Source of the DNA: Symbiodinium natans
Taxonomy: Eukaryota; Sar; Dinophyceae; Suessiales; Symbiodiniaceae
DNA: 64,000 bases
NCBI GenBank assembly: GCA_905221605.1
Contig: CAJNDS010002082.1
Location: 237,501 to 301,500 of the forward strand
Direction of reading: 5' to 3'
How positions within the stretch are numbered: position 1 is the first letter of the stretch; the number at the start of each line of letters is the position of its first letter. The notes beneath the pieces are model-generated. The model searched no databases. It was given only the letters and a program-made list of their open reading frames with translations, and was not told the origin of the DNA. A program made the position numbers and the translations under genes. Positions 1-10,309 of the stretch are shown here, piece after piece.

Positions 1-54
1 CACCAACAACAACGACTACGAGGATGACGACGATGACGATGATGAGGAGGAGGG
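1..54 (+). CDS. Possible exon fragment encoding an acidic tract
   Basis: In frame 2 the sequence reads TNNNDY followed by a run of Asp and then Glu, ending at a possible GTTTAAGG donor. It is cut by the window edge and is low complexity, so coding status is uncertain. Confidence 0.3.
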
Positions 55-590
55 GTTTAAGGTTTAGGGTTTGCGGTTCGCAGTTCAGGGTTTGGTGGCT
101 GGCTGGCAGCGTGGGAGCATAGGGCCTAAGTTTAAGGCTTTAAGCGGGCATGGGCTCTGGGTAGCTCCTTTGCAAATCCTGATGGTTTGTTGGCTCTGTG
201 AGTTTGACCGTCTCTTTATTACAGCTGGAGATTTGTCCGCGAGTTGGGAATTCCCCTTATGCAACCTTGCGCAGGAATGTCTGGGAACCGTTTCTTCCAC
301 AATTTCCGTAGCAAAAGCCGGTAAGCTAGGCCCGGTCGCCAGTAAGGAATGACGAAGCAGAGAAACAGACACGTAGGGAACTTCCACTGCTCCATGCGGC
401 CCCCGACTACCAAGCTGTGCAGGTGGCAAGAATAGCCCACACCCTCAAGTGGAGGTTTCCCCTAAAACCCTTAAAATCCTGAACCCTGAACCCTAAACCC
501 TAAACTCCCTTAAACCCTTGAACCCTTAACCCTAAACCCTAAAGAGTCGAAACCCTAAACCCCAGACGTCTAGGCTTGTAGGCGGCGCAG

Positions 591-674
591 GACCACGCCA
601 TGGAAACGAGCCTCGATGAGGAGGACCATGCCTGGCCCCCCTTCACCCTCAAACTCTCAGCCACCTCCTTCAAA
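591..674 (+). CDS. Probable first coding exon, unknown gene
   Basis: An AG at 589-590 (a candidate cis- or spliced-leader acceptor) is followed by ATG at 600. Twenty-five codons (METSLDEEDHAWPPFTLKLS...) run exactly to a canonical GTAAGA donor at 675, phase 0. The next coding segments downstream could belong to the same gene, possibly the vWA gene, but linkage is not proven. Telomere-type CCCTAAA tracts lie on both sides. Confidence 0.6.
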
Positions 675-819
675 GTAAGAAACCAACTACACCCCAAACC
701 CTAAGCCCTAAACCCTAAACCCTATACCCTAGTCCCTAAACACCAAACCCCCAACATGGTACCCTTGTCAGAATAAAGTTCCTGGGCTAGCAATTCCCTT
801 GTCAGGCCCTGTTGTCGAC

Positions 820-900
820 TACTTGCTTAAAGCCCCCTAATAAGAAATATTCTTCCCTATAAGGGCAACACAGGGATTGTCTTTCTTCATCTTGTTGGTG
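820..900. mobile_element. Introner-like element, family D (degenerate copy)
   Basis: Resembles the copies at 20976, 13066 and 46778: it begins CTACTTGCTTAA, has a central TTCTTCCCTATAAGGGCAA, and ends in a T-rich arm. The right inverted repeat is poorly preserved. Confidence 0.4.
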
Positions 901-950
901 GTTTAGGGTTTAGGGTTTAGGGTTTAGGGTTTAGGGTTTAGGGTTTAGGG
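901..950 (+). repeat. TTTAGGG array, about 7 copies
   Basis: Perfect tandem 7-mers in the G-rich orientation. Confidence 0.95.
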
Positions 951-1008
951 CAGATAGCAGCTGTACGCTTTTGGCCTTCAGGATTGGAGGGTTGCTGTGC
1001 TTTTGTAG

Positions 1009-1079
1009 GCAGGGGCCGCTTTTCAAGCACCGACATCGCACCGTCATCCCTGGCTGAATCCTTCCGAAAAGGGTTGAAG
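1009..1079 (+). CDS. Candidate internal exon, unknown
   Basis: Lies between an acceptor CTTTTGTAG and a GTTTAGGG donor. The open frame reads SSTDIAPSSLAESFRKGLK. No family recognised. Confidence 0.4.
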
Positions 1080-1166
1080 GTTTAGGGTTTACGGTCCCGG
1101 CCAGGGTTTAGGGTTTAAGCGCACTTATTGCATTATTTTGTTGCATGCGATTCATTGAGACCCCAG

Positions 1167-1271
1167 TACATAGCCAAAGTCCAAGAACCTGCTCAGGAGG
1201 ATGACTGGGTACCTCCTCTGCCAAACATGCCAGCGCTGGCGAAGCCAAAGATAGGCAGGCTAATAGAGGGG
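1167..1271 (+). CDS. Candidate internal exon, unknown
   Basis: Starts after CCCCAG and runs 35 codons in phase 0 (YIAKVQEPAQEDDWVPPLPN...KIGRLIEG) to a GTTTAGGG donor at 1272. Pro-rich, hydrophilic. Flanked on both sides by G-rich telomere-type repeats. Confidence 0.55.
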
Positions 1272-1470
1272 GTTTAGGGTTTGGGGTGTCAGAATGGGAT
1301 GATTAGGGTTTCGGGCTGATGGTTTAGGGGCCAAGATTAATAGTTAACGTTACTGTATAGGGACTACACGGGGATGATCTAGGTAACTCTTCAGGCTCCC
1401 ACCCTAATCCAGCTTAAAATCCTAAGCCCCAAACCCCCTTTTTCCATTTCCATGGCTCAGGGATTCCAGT

Positions 1471-1575
1471 TGGGATGTTCCCTGTTTATACTAACCGTCC
1501 TTAGTAGGGATTCTAGTAGGGGGTACTATGATCCCCATTTCGGACAGACTGTTAGCATCAGGGGGAACCACCCCA
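1471..1575. mobile_element. Introner-like MITE, family B, with 8-bp target duplication
   Basis: About 105 bp, inverted ends TTGGGATGTTCCC ... GGGGGAACCACCCCAA around a central palindrome (CCTTAGTAGGGATT). GATTCCAG occurs immediately on both sides (1463-1470 and 1577-1584), a perfect 8-bp target-site duplication. Family copies recur at 4406, 12349, 22325, 22719, 32101, 57250, 59338 and 62560. Confidence 0.75.
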
Positions 1576-1774
1576 AGATTCCAGAAAAATGGACTTGGAA
1601 CTCTTGGGTTTCCAGCTTTCGGATCGCGGGCTTAGGGGGATTCGAGCAGTGTGGTTTAGGATTTCGGGCTTAGGGTTTAGGGTTTAGGGTTTAGCGTTTA
1701 GGATTTAGGGTTTAGGGTTTCGGGTTTAGGGATAGGTTCGGATGCACAAAGAAGGGCTCACGGTCCTTTCGCAG

Positions 1775-1817
1775 TAGAGACTGGATGTACGACTGGGTGG
1801 ATGGAAGATTGATTGAG
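1775..1817 (+). CDS. Possible short exon
   Basis: After TTTCGCAG the frame reads RDWMYDWVDGRLIE and could end at a GC donor. Short and without independent support. Confidence 0.3.
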
Positions 1818-2254
1818 GCTATGCCTTGACCCCTAAACCCTGAACCCTAAGCCAACTCATAGGAAAAGGCCGCAAGACATCGCAGCTTGAAAGCTTCTGT
1901 TACAGTCCAAAACCCGAATGCAACTTGGCTTTGCGGAGTTCCCTGCCTTTTTCGTGGCGTGGCTTCGGGGCTAAATATCAGGGCCAGGGCCTTCTCACTC
2001 CACTCCATATGGGTGTTTGGACTATGACTTCAAACCCCCGCTGTTTTTGAGCGCTCGACCCTTCACCCCAAGGGTCTTCTTTTGATGTTCAGATGCTGCT
2101 TTAAGGGTAAGCCTAAAACCTAAATCCCAACTAAACCCTAAACCCCTAAACTCTAGACCCGCGTCAGGTCCAAGTCGGACAGAGTAGTTGTAAATCCGTC
2201 ACCCTTACCGGCAACTGTTGGGCTTCCTCTTGTCGATCCTGTGCAAAAAAGAAA

Positions 2255-2596
2255 AGTGCTGCCTAAACCCCAAACCCCAAACCCCAAACCCCAAACCCCA
2301 AACCCCAAACCCCAAACCCCAAACCCCAAACCCCAAACCCCAAACCCCAAACCCCAAACCCCACCCCAACACCCCAAACCCCAAACCCCAAACCCCAAAC
2401 CCCAACCCCAAACCCCAACCCCAACCCAAACCCCAAACCCCAAACCCCACCCCAACCCCCCCCAACCCCAAACCCCACCCCAAACCCCAACCCACCCCAA
2501 CCCCAAACCCCAACCCCAAACCCCACCCCAAACCCAAACCCCAACCCCAACCCCAAAACCCCAAACCCCAACCCCCCCCCCCCCCCCCCCCCCCCC
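2255..2596 (-). repeat. TTTGGGG variant array with poly-C end
   Basis: About 40 near-perfect CCCCAAA units (TTTGGGG on the minus strand) with CCCCAA and CCCCACCCC variants, ending in a C run at about 2571-2596. Long Pro/Gly/Asn frames on either strand are translation artefacts of this array. Confidence 0.95.
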
Positions 2597-2823
2597 AAAG
2601 AAAAAAAAGAGGAATAGAACAACCGCACAAACCTGAAACTCTGAAGCTCCCTGAACCGAACCCTAGGGTTTGGGTTTCGGGCTTGGAGGTACAAAGTAAA
2701 AGGTGTCCCTGAAGCCTAAACCCTAAACCCCAAACCCTAAACCCTAAACCCTAAACCCTAAACCCCAAGCCCCAAGCCCCAAACCCTACACCCCACACCC
2801 CAAACCCTTGCTTCGATGGACAG

Positions 2824-2877
2824 GGTCGGCTGTCATCGACGATGTCACCACGAGCGTCTCCCAGGCGGGGCAAAGAG
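2824..2877 (+). CDS. Candidate small exon
   Basis: After GGACAG the frame reads SAVIDDVTTSVSQAGQ to a GTAGAC donor. CCCTAAA-type repeats lie upstream and TTTAGG-type downstream. Family unknown. Confidence 0.45.
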
Positions 2878-3282
2878 GTAGACTTTGGGTTTAGGATTTA
2901 GGTTTGGGATTTGGGGTTTAGGGTTTATATAGGGTTTAGGGTTTAGGGTTTAGGGTTTAGGGTAATCTCTACAATGCCAAAAAGCCTTCAAGGCCCCGTA
3001 TGCCAAGATTCTCCATGTCCCCTGCCCACTACCCTTAACCCCAATGTCAAGACCCCAAACCCTAAACCCTAAATAAACCCCAAACCCCAAGCTCTAAACC
3101 CCAGACCCCAAACCCCAAGCCTGCACCCTAAACCCCAAACCCTAAACCCTAATCCCTAAACCCTAAACCCTAAACCCTAAACCCCAAACCTGTACCACGA
3201 TTCTCCATGCACATTCAAGTCCTCAAGCCCCACGCCCGACGCGCCAGGGCGACTCGCTCTTGCGGAGCGAGGCTGGTGGCCA

Positions 3283-3425
3283 GGGTTTAGGGTTTAGGGT
3301 TTAGGGTTTAGGGTTTAGGGTTTAGGGTTTAGGGTTTAGGGTTTAGGGTGTAGGGTGTAGGGTGTAGGGTTTAGGGTTTAGGGTTTATGGTTAAGGGTTA
3401 AGGGTTAAGGGTTGCGGTTTAGGGT
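3283..3425 (+). repeat. TTTAGGG array with GTGTAGG and GTTAAGG variants
   Basis: About nine perfect TTTAGGG units, then three TGTAGGG, then TTTAGGG, then four GGGTTAA-type units: each variant is clustered rather than mixed. Confidence 0.95.
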
Positions 3426-3879
3426 TAGAGGGTTCTAGGATTTTTCAGGGTTCAGGCTTTTGTTGCATCAGCCCGGCAGCAACAGGCTTTTATTTGTTTA
3501 AAGGGAATTTTCAGGGGTTTAGGTTGTATTTATTAGGGTTTTTAGGGTTTGTAGGGTTTAAGGTTCGAGGGCTGAGTGTAGCTTTCCTGAGGCACGAGAG
3601 AGAGACAGAGAGAGAGAGAGAGTGTAGGGGACGATACCGGTTGGGTGACACGAGCACGGGGCCCGATGGTGCTGAACACATGTCTCCTAGAGCCTGACTT
3701 CCATTTCAAGGCCTGAAAATCCGCCAAGCCCTCGAAGGTTAACAAGGTTTCTAAGCAGGCTCATGGGCGCATGGCCCTAAACCCCAAACCCTAAACCCTA
3801 AACCCTAAACCCTAAACCCTAAACCGGTCTCTTGCCTTCTTTAAACGGTTATCAGTTCGAAGGATGAGATCATGGCGAG

Positions 3880-3954
3880 GCCCACCAATCTACGGTCAAA
3901 GAAGCGCTATTTGTAGCTTTGGAGGACAGCCTTGACGCGGGAGTTGCTAGTATC
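3880..3954 (+). CDS. Candidate internal exon, unknown helical segment
   Basis: Twenty-five open codons (AHQSTVKEALFVALEDSLDA...) between a possible AG acceptor and a GTTAGG donor. Amphipathic and protein-like; boundaries uncertain. Confidence 0.45.
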
Positions 3955-4196
3955 GTTAGGGCGCATTCTCTCCGTCGATATATGAGGCCTTGAGTTGGGC
4001 TCTCTCTCTAAAGGCAGAGGCAACAAGGAGCACCCACCCCTACTAAACTACTTTTGTTGATAAATTCTATGAGAACCCTCAACCCTCAACCCTAAACTTG
4101 GCCCTAAACCCTAAACCCTAAGCCCTAAACCCTAAACCCTAAACCCTAAACCCTAAGCCCTAAGCCCTAAGCCCTAAGCTCACACAACCTTGCCAG

Positions 4197-4263
4197 GCCG
4201 ACAGGAAGAGAGTAGCGGTCGAATCTCACTTCATCATGGTCGTAGACACCTCCGGCTCGATGA
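4197..4263 (+). CDS. vWA-domain exon with DxSGSM metal site
   Basis: After the acceptor TTGCCAG the frame reads ADRKRVAVESHFIMVVDTSG followed by SM, to a GTGACC donor. The strand FIMVVD followed by TSGSM is the MIDAS metal-binding motif of von Willebrand A domains. Later exons at 6048, 6740, 9560 and 12823 supply the following vWA helix and strands in the right order, so this is a single vWA gene with very large repeat-filled introns. The protein's role is not deducible. Confidence 0.75.
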
Positions 4264-4405
4264 GTGACCCTTGGCTAGCTTCTTACGGATTTATGTTTTA
4301 GGGTGGCGCAAGCCGAATTGGCTCCTTATCATGCCAGTGTCGTTAGAATGGAAGCCGCCCAACACCTCCGTTTCAATTAAATGGGCTCTAAGTTTTCGAG
4401 GTCAG

Positions 4406-4522
4406 GGTTGAGTTTGCCTTTTTCTAACAGTCCTGAATAGGAATTATAGTACCCCCCCCCCCCCCCCCCCCCCCCGCATTTTCATCCCCATTAAGGACTG
4501 TTAGCATAAGGGGGAGCATCCA
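4406..4522. mobile_element. Introner-like MITE, family B, with poly-C centre
   Basis: Left arm CTAACAGTCCTGAATAGG and right arm CCATTAAGGACTGTTAGCATAAGGGGG match family B, but the middle carries a run of about 23 C (4452-4474). The left terminus is degenerate. Confidence 0.6.
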
Positions 4523-5065
4523 AGGTTGAGTTGAGAAGCCCGAGAGTGAGTCTAAAATGTTTAGGGTTGTAGGGCCTCCTCTTCACTTGCCATCTGTTCG
4601 AGGTAGTGTCAAGTCCCCAGCTGCTGGCACCAATGATTTTGGATAGCCGTGAGCTCTAGTCATCATGTTCATAGTAAGGAATATTCACGGTACTAGTAAT
4701 AGTAGAATGACAATAGGATCATAGTCATCCTAACAAAGAATAACAATAGCAATAGTAATTCTAAGCGCCCAGCGTGGAGTGGGATGGGAAAGGGACCCTT
4801 CGGGGTTTGGCTAGTTGGGAGGCGAAAACACGACATATGCACACATGCGCAGATCTTGTGGTGCCTTCACGCATCTGTTTCCCACATACCCACATGTATC
4901 TTACAGTTTACAGTTCGTATCCTTCTTCATGATAAACCCTGAACCCTAAACCCTAAACCCCAAACCCTAAACCCCAAACCCTAAACCCTGAACCCATACA
5001 CCTTAAACCCAAACCCTAAGCCGATTCATACATACACCGACTCGGCGCATCGAGACGTCGCTCAG
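4523..5065. other. Stretch without a confident gene
   Basis: Contains AT-rich, AATAGTAATA-like sequence (4675-4760), then CCCTAAA repeats at 4930-5020. No exon could be supported. Confidence 0.5.
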
Positions 5066-5117
5066 GAGATGGACTGCCAGCAGGTCGCCGGCGGCACCGA
5101 TCAGAAGTGCCACTTGG
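5066..5117 (+). CDS. Candidate small exon
   Basis: After CGCTCAG the frame reads EMDCQQVAGGTDQKCHL to a GGTTCAGG donor region. C-rich repeats upstream, G-rich downstream. It falls between vWA exons but does not match a known vWA segment. Confidence 0.45.
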
Positions 5118-5329
5118 GTTCAGGATTTACGGTTTAGGGTTTTTTGAGACTGGCTCTGTGTGAGAGCTGACCCGCCATGGAGACTCTGCCTTTGGGTGTT
5201 TTTTTCTGTTAAGCAACTTGAAGCAAGCTTACCACATCAGGATCTATTGCAACATGTCCTCTATTCTGGGTTTATCTCCACACAAGATGCTTTTTGTAGG
5301 TCGTAGGCCTTCTTCAACTCTGGTAACTT

Positions 5330-5446
5330 CACTTAAGATCCTTTTTGCAAGTCATGTCTTTTCCTCTCTTCGGGTCATTTCACTTAAGTTCCTTCTTGCA
5401 AGTCATAATCTTTTCCTCTCTTCGGATCACCTCACTTAAGTTCCTG
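5330..5446 (+). repeat. 51-bp tandem repeat, about 2.3 copies
   Basis: Units start CACTTAAGNTCCT at 5330, 5381 and 5433 and contain GCAAGTCAT and TTTTCCTCTCTTCGG. A more diverged copy seems to precede at about 5288. Confidence 0.8.
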
Positions 5447-5559
5447 AGCAGCAACCGGGTGAACTCGAGCTCTGAATGGGACGCCGGGTCCCAGTGTTCA
5501 CGAGGCCGAATTTCCGTTGCTGGGGATGCCGGGGGTCTCCGTTTGAGGGGTTGTGTGGG

Positions 5560-5822
5560 GTTTCGTAGGGTTTCATAAGGTTTCATAGCATTTCATAGGG
5601 TGTGTAGGGGTTCATAGGGGGGGGGGGGGGGCATCGGGTTTCGTAGGGTTTATAGGGTTTATAGGGGTTTCGTAGGGTTTACTTCTACGGGGTCTCATAG
5701 AGTTCCGTAGGGTTTAGGGTTTAGGGTTTAGGGTTTAGGGTTTAGGGTTTAGGGTTTAGGGGTCAGGGTCTAGGGTTTAGGGTTTAGGGTTTAGGGTTTA
5801 GGGTTTAGGGTTTAGGGTTTGA
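5560..5822 (+). repeat. Degenerate TTTCATAGGG/TTTCGTAGGG units merging into TTTAGGG array
   Basis: Begins with GGTTTCGTAGGGTTTCATA-type decamers, has a G run at about 5618-5630, then passes into 7-mers at 5709-5822. This reads as a local gradient of repeat variants. Confidence 0.85.
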
Positions 5823-6047
5823 GGACTCCGGGTCAGTTCCGGGTTCAAACAGAGGCTCTGCAGGGATGAGCTCTGAGTCAGTGTCTTCGGGTTTAGGGGA
5901 GTAACAAAAGGACGTTTTGGGCTTAGGGTTTGGGGTTTAGGGTTTGTGGCTTGAGGTTTAGGGTTTGGAGTTTAGGGTTTAGGGTTTGGGGTTTAGGATT
6001 TAGGGTTTTGGGGGCCTTGGGAACATGTGGGAGGGGGCGGGCGCTAG

Positions 6048-6145
6048 GAGGGCAATCGAAGCCTCAGGCACCATCACGCGGATCCAGGCGGTGTTCAATG
6101 AGGTGAAGCAGCTTGCATCGACGGCCCCCGGGGCCGGCAAAGAGC
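6048..6145 (+). CDS. vWA-domain exon (first helix), approximate ends
   Basis: The open frame reads AIEASGTITRIQAVFNEVKQ followed by LAS. In vWA domains the DxSGSM loop is followed by a helix of the form R-x-x-A-V-x-x-x-L, which this fits. The acceptor could be any of several AGs (6047, 6066, 6087). Associated with 4197-4263 and 6740-6802 by domain order. Confidence 0.55.
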
Positions 6146-6739
6146 AAGCCAAACCCTGAGGCCCTCAAGCCTGATAACCAGAATTAGTGATAATTAGTGG
6201 CTGGGTCTAGGCTGTTGTCGGGCTTCCAGAGAAGCCCTCAAAGCCTAACCCCGAAGTCTCATAATCTGAGCCCTGAAATCGAAGAAACTCGAGTTTTCAA
6301 GTCTGTCTGAAGGCCTGAAATCAAGCCTGCGGGTCTGGGGTGCGGCGACGATCCCAGAGCCAGCCGTAAGCCCCAAGCCGTCAGGTCCATCTTGACGACA
6401 CCCAGGTTTCAGTTCGGCTTTTGGGTTGCCAAGTCTGAGTTCGTATACTTTGTCAAGAAATTGTGGGTTCAAGGGGCCCGCAACCTTATAGCCTTATAGC
6501 CAAAACTCAAGACCCGGCCCCCACTCTTTGTTGGCTGCCGTCAGCTCTACACTTGGGCCTTGGTCAGTTGCTTGAACCCGCAACCCCTCCAACCCCATGT
6601 CGTGCTGGTGCTTATCCTGATCATCCCTAAGACGGGGCCTAGCGGAGTTTAGGGTTTAGGGTTTAGGGTTTAGGGTTAAACCCTAAACCCCAAACCCAAA
6701 ACACAGGCCCTAAGCCCTAGGAAAATGCCCGTTCGGGAG

Positions 6740-6802
6740 TCAATGACAAGATGAGCTTGATCACCTTCAGTGACGCGGCAGAGATCAAGTTTCAGGCCGG
6801 GA
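6740..6802 (+). CDS. vWA-domain exon (second core strand)
   Basis: Reads NDKMSLITFSDAAEIKFQAG. The pattern D-K-hydrophobic-S-L-I-T-F-S-D is the strand that follows the first helix in vWA domains. The acceptor AG is at 6738-6739. A poly-C tract (6894-6916) lies downstream in the presumed intron. Confidence 0.7.
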
Positions 6803-7099
6803 GTTGTCTTTGGGGGGATGCGGACATGGGCATCTCCCAAAAAAAATATCAGGGAACCGGTAGCCCTAAAAGGAACCTCCAAACCAGGGACCTCCCCCCC
6901 CCCCCCCCCCCCCCCCAAATTTTGGGAAACGAAAGCATCCATCCAGGGCCAGTGAAAGAGTTCAGGCTTTCGAATTTAGGAACAGGCTGGTCCAGCTGCA
7001 AGCAACAGCAAGAAAGTTGCACAATTGCTGCTAGCTTCGTCAAGCGTTTGCGCGCTGACTCTCGCATGCAGGACCAGGCGCGGTGATTTTCGGATGAGG

Positions 7100-7170
7100 C
7101 AACATAGGCTACCGTACTGATAACCCTACTTATAGCTACCCATGAACCTCCAAGTACCTACAAGTACCCT
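7100..7170. mobile_element. Family C element remnant (right half)
   Basis: TAACCCTACTTATAGCTACCC then ATGAACCTCCAAGTA is the right inverted repeat of the family seen at 21355, 31868, 56307, 58228 and 60461. The left arm is not recognisable. Confidence 0.5.
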
Positions 7171-7512
7171 ACTTGTAATACCGGTGACTTGTTGCCGGTC
7201 GTTGTCAGTAGCTCGACACGGTTTAGTTGCTCATATCTTGGACAGGCCAGGAGAGGAGTCTGGAGAGTCCTAGACATAAGAAGCCTTGAGCATCAACGAG
7301 ATTATGGAGTTTTCCTTGTTTCAGGGTTTAGGTTTTAGGGTTATGGAACATGAGATTATGGAGTTTTCCCCTTGTTTCAGGGTTTAGGGTTCCCCTGAGT
7401 TGCCGGCATGACCCTCAGTCCGTGCTCAAAAAAGGGTTATGGAACATTCGGAAGGAATCCTCCTCAACTACGGGGTTGCTGGAGTCTCTGGGAAACTGAA
7501 GCCCGCACGCAG

Positions 7513-7565
7513 GAAACATCTCTGGAGTCTGCGCAGAAGCATCTGGCCAAGATGGGGGCATCTCG
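7513..7565 (+). CDS. Candidate exon, possibly vWA helix
   Basis: After CACGCAG the frame reads ETSLESAQKHLAKMGAS to a GTCTTG donor. It resembles the Leu/Gly-ending helix between vWA strands and lies in the right place, but the motif is weak. Confidence 0.45.
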
Positions 7566-8784
7566 GTCTTGCAGGGGGAGTTTGTCCCTCCTTAGCCTTA
7601 GGGTTTAGGGTGTAGGGTTTAGGGTTTAGGGTTTAGGGTTTAGGGTGTAGAGTTCGACCTTAAACGAAAAGCCAACTTTTTTGGTTTTTATTACTATAAC
7701 AGCCCTTATGGGATTCTTGGGAAACCTACAAAGGAGTAGGTTATGGGTTCTTAAGGCAGACCTTCAACCCCAAAACCTTACAAGCCCGAAAAATTAGATG
7801 GGAGGCTTGCGGCATGCGTTTTGAGGCTTGCGCTTCGAGATGTTTTGGTTGCCCAGGCTCCAACGGGACCGGTGAGGCTTCAAGGATTCGGTTTAGGGTT
7901 TAGGGGTTAGGGTTTAGGGTTTCAGGGTTGCCGGCTGAGCCTGGAGTCAAAAAAGGGTCTAGGGTTTAGGGTTTAGGGTTCGAATGCCTGTTTACAAGCA
8001 GGTTACATCAGACTAAGCCTTGCCCGGGTGCGAGACTGTCGCAGGTAGAAGGGCTTCGGGTTTGGGGTTCAGGTTCGCAGGTTTTAATCCTCAACCCCAA
8101 ACCCTAAACCCCAAACCCTAAACCCTGGCGAATTTACGGACGCCGAGGTGCCCAAGCCTTGGGGGCAGACGTACTATGCCAAGGGCAGCTGTCCTTGAAA
8201 CACCATCGGAGTTTGGGGTTTAGGGCCTTTAGGGTTTAGGTTTTAGGGTTTAGTTTGGAGTAAAGAAAAGGGCCAATAAGGGAGGCTTGAAGGAGTGTGC
8301 ATTTAGGAGGCAAGGCTTGAGAATGTAGGGATTTGTTGAAGAAGTGATTCAGGGCTCGTGGGGGTTGGGGTTCATGTCTAGTTGAGCCGCGGCAGTCATC
8401 TTTGCCCCTTCATGCCCTGGAACTGCGCGTTCATTCTTTATCCCAGGCGCACATGCCACAACCTTGTCAACCTGTGTTCACTCAAGCTGAACCAAAACCC
8501 AAACCATCGACCCTGGGCTTAGGGTTTAGGGTTTAGGGTTTAGGGTTCTGGGCCTTGTCATGGCTCAATTTTCCTTGTGATTACATCGGAAGACCACGTC
8601 TCTGGATCCATCTCCCCTTGGGCGCACGAGCTCTTCATGCCTCAAGCCGCGCCCCAACACAGCTACCTTAACAGCTGTAAATGCAAGGCTTCCCCTCTAA
8701 ACCCTAAACCCTAAACCCCAAACCCTAAACCTCCCCAAGAAAGGATCGCTGTCCTTGTCTTGAGGTCTCCTTGCGGCTGCGCAG
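7566..8784. other. Repeat-dominated stretch, one ambiguous coding-like island
   Basis: TTTAGGG arrays at 7600-7650, 7890-7980 and 8220-8260 and CCCTAAA at 8098-8126 and 8698-8731. The island 8127-8205 is open in more than one frame (for example EFTDAEVPKPWGQTYYAKGS) and could be an exon, but the frame cannot be chosen. Confidence 0.4.
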
Positions 8785-8845
8785 TGCGCCCGCGCGGATC
8801 AGAAGAAGCGGCCGATCGACGCATTCCGGCAGCAGTTGCTGGGAA
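8785..8845 (+). CDS. Candidate exon, Lys/Arg-rich
   Basis: Between GCGCAG and a GTTTAGGG donor the frame reads CARADQKKRPIDAFRQQLLG. Clear C-rich repeat upstream and G-rich repeat downstream. Position suggests the vWA gene, without motif proof. Confidence 0.55.
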
Positions 8846-8978
8846 GTTTAGGGTTTAGGGTTTAGGGTCTAGGGTGTTCACACACAGTCTCGTCTAGTCG
8901 TCTAGGCCACTGAACGAGGCTTGCGTTCAAAGAATGGCCGCCTTTGATTAGAGTGTCGCATCTTCTGAACTATATTCG

Positions 8979-9046
8979 TTTTGGGAATTATTCTCCATTT
9001 TTGTTTATATAAAACCCAAGAGGATTTAAAAACAAATGTTTTTTAG
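8979..9046. mobile_element. Family J element, same as intron 1 of the cathepsin gene
   Basis: TTTTGGGAATTATTCTCC ... TTTATATAAAACCCAAGAGG then ATTTAAAAACAAATGTTTTTT closely matches 40398-40475. In the cathepsin copy the ends are CCTCTTGGG/CCCAAGAGG; here the left arm has decayed. Confidence 0.65.
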
Positions 9047-9055
9047 GTGGTTTGG

Positions 9056-9332
9056 GGGCTGCCCCCCCCGCCCCCCCCCCCGCCCCCCCCCCCCCGCCCC
9101 CCCCCCCGCCCCCCCCCCCGCCCCCCCCCCCCGCCCCCCCCCCCCCCCCCCCCCCCCGCCCCCCCCCCCCGCCCCCCCCCCCCCCCCCCCCCCCCGCCCC
9201 CCCCCCCGCCCCCCCCCCCCCCGCCCCCCCCCCCCGCCCCCCCCCCCGCCCTTCCCCCCGCCCCCCCCCCCCCCCACGCCACCCCCCCCCCCCCCCCCCC
9301 CCGCCCCCCCCCCCCGCCCCCCCCCGGCGTGC
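9056..9332. repeat. Poly-C tract interrupted by single G
   Basis: About 270 bp of C runs (8-20 long) separated by single G, with a few A/T changes near the right end. Long Pro- or Gly-only frames here are artefacts. On the minus strand it is strongly G-rich and could form G-quadruplexes. Confidence 0.95.
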
Positions 9333-9559
9333 ATTTAATCGTGAGGGTTGTTTAGAATGTCAGGGCTTCACGTTTCAGGCAGCTCGGCTTTCCAAGGGTC
9401 TTTCAGCTATAAGGGCTTCGGGCCGAGGTTTATAGGGTTTAGGGGTTTAGGGTTTAGGGTTTCGTCAGGATTTTACAGGCCCTCTGGGTAGTACTTGGCT
9501 TGCATTGCGCCGACTCTCTGCATTGCACGGCCTTGGCCCTAAACCGGGCATCTTAGCAG

Positions 9560-9618
9560 AACCTGAGGTCATCTTCCTTTCCGATGGTGGCTTCGATGAA
9601 ACCCGATTCACGGCTTTG
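9560..9618 (+). CDS. vWA-domain exon (central strand, SDGG)
   Basis: After TTAGCAG the frame reads PEVIFLSDGGFDETRFTAL to a GTGCAA donor. Hydrophobic strand + SDG is the strand-4 motif of vWA domains (usually TDG). It fits between 6740-6802 and 12823-12904. Confidence 0.7.
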
Positions 9619-9658
9619 GTGCAACTTAAGGTTTGCATGGGCACTTGTTGATCGACAG

Positions 9659-9722
9659 GCTGCAGTACATGTGTCAAGTCGCACGCGGGTACAAGGCAAA
9701 TGAAGCCCAGGCTGACGCCTAA
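9659..9722 (+). CDS. Possible exon with in-frame stop
   Basis: After ATCGACAG the frame reads LQYMCQVARGYKANEAQADA then TAA. If spliced it would end a protein, which conflicts with the vWA exon at 12823; it may be an alternative end, another gene, or intron. Confidence 0.35.
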
Positions 9723-10069
9723 CCCTACTTGAACCCGAATGCCTGCTTTTGAAGCCTTGGAGCAGGACCTTGCAACAGAAGTTTTACTAGTACCTTAAGA
9801 TCCAAACCCCGAAAACCCGACAACCCCAAAACTCTCAGACCGCGACCCTCACACCCAAAATCTCTACACCTGCCCGGTTCCGAACCGTTGCTTGGAGGAC
9901 ATGGGGACTTCGTAAGCAGGTACAACCCAAAAGTTCAAACGGACCCCAACTGAGGTTACTTTACTCAAGAGTCCTGCTTAGGAGGTAAACCCCAAACTCT
10001 AAACCCCAAACCCTAAACCCCAAACCCCAAACCCTAAACCCTAAACCCTAAACCCTAACATGTTTGCAG

Positions 10070-10117
10070 CAGGCGAGCCGACGGATCCTGAGGAGAGACC
10101 GCAGCCAGGGGCATCAG
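10070..10117 (+). CDS. Possible small exon
   Basis: After TGTTTGCAG one frame reads GEPTDPEERPQPGAS, with CCCTAAA upstream and TTTAGGG downstream. Other frames are also open. Confidence 0.35.
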
Positions 10118-10265
10118 GGGTTTAGGGTTTAGGAGTTTAGGCTTTAGGAGTTTAGGGTTTAGGGTTAGGGTTAAGGGTTTAGGGTTTAGGAGTTTAGGGT
10201 TTAGGGTTTCAGGTTTAGGGCTTGGTGGGGTTTAGGGTTTAGGGGTTTGGGGTTTGGGGGGGGGG

Positions 10266-10273
10266 TGTTAGCA

Positions 10274-10309
<36 letters not shown>

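Noticed and set aside
2153-2712. Long Pro/Gly/Asn-rich open frames on both strands
   Set aside because: Direct translation of the CCCCAAA array and poly-C; no codon bias or splice logic.
6018-6150. Single long exon from 6018 including GNMWEGAGARR
   Set aside because: The first part is G-rich repeat-derived; several internal AGs give better acceptors, so only the helix part is called.
9026-9435. Poly-Pro and poly-Gly proteins
   Set aside because: Homopolymer C tract with periodic G; open in every frame.
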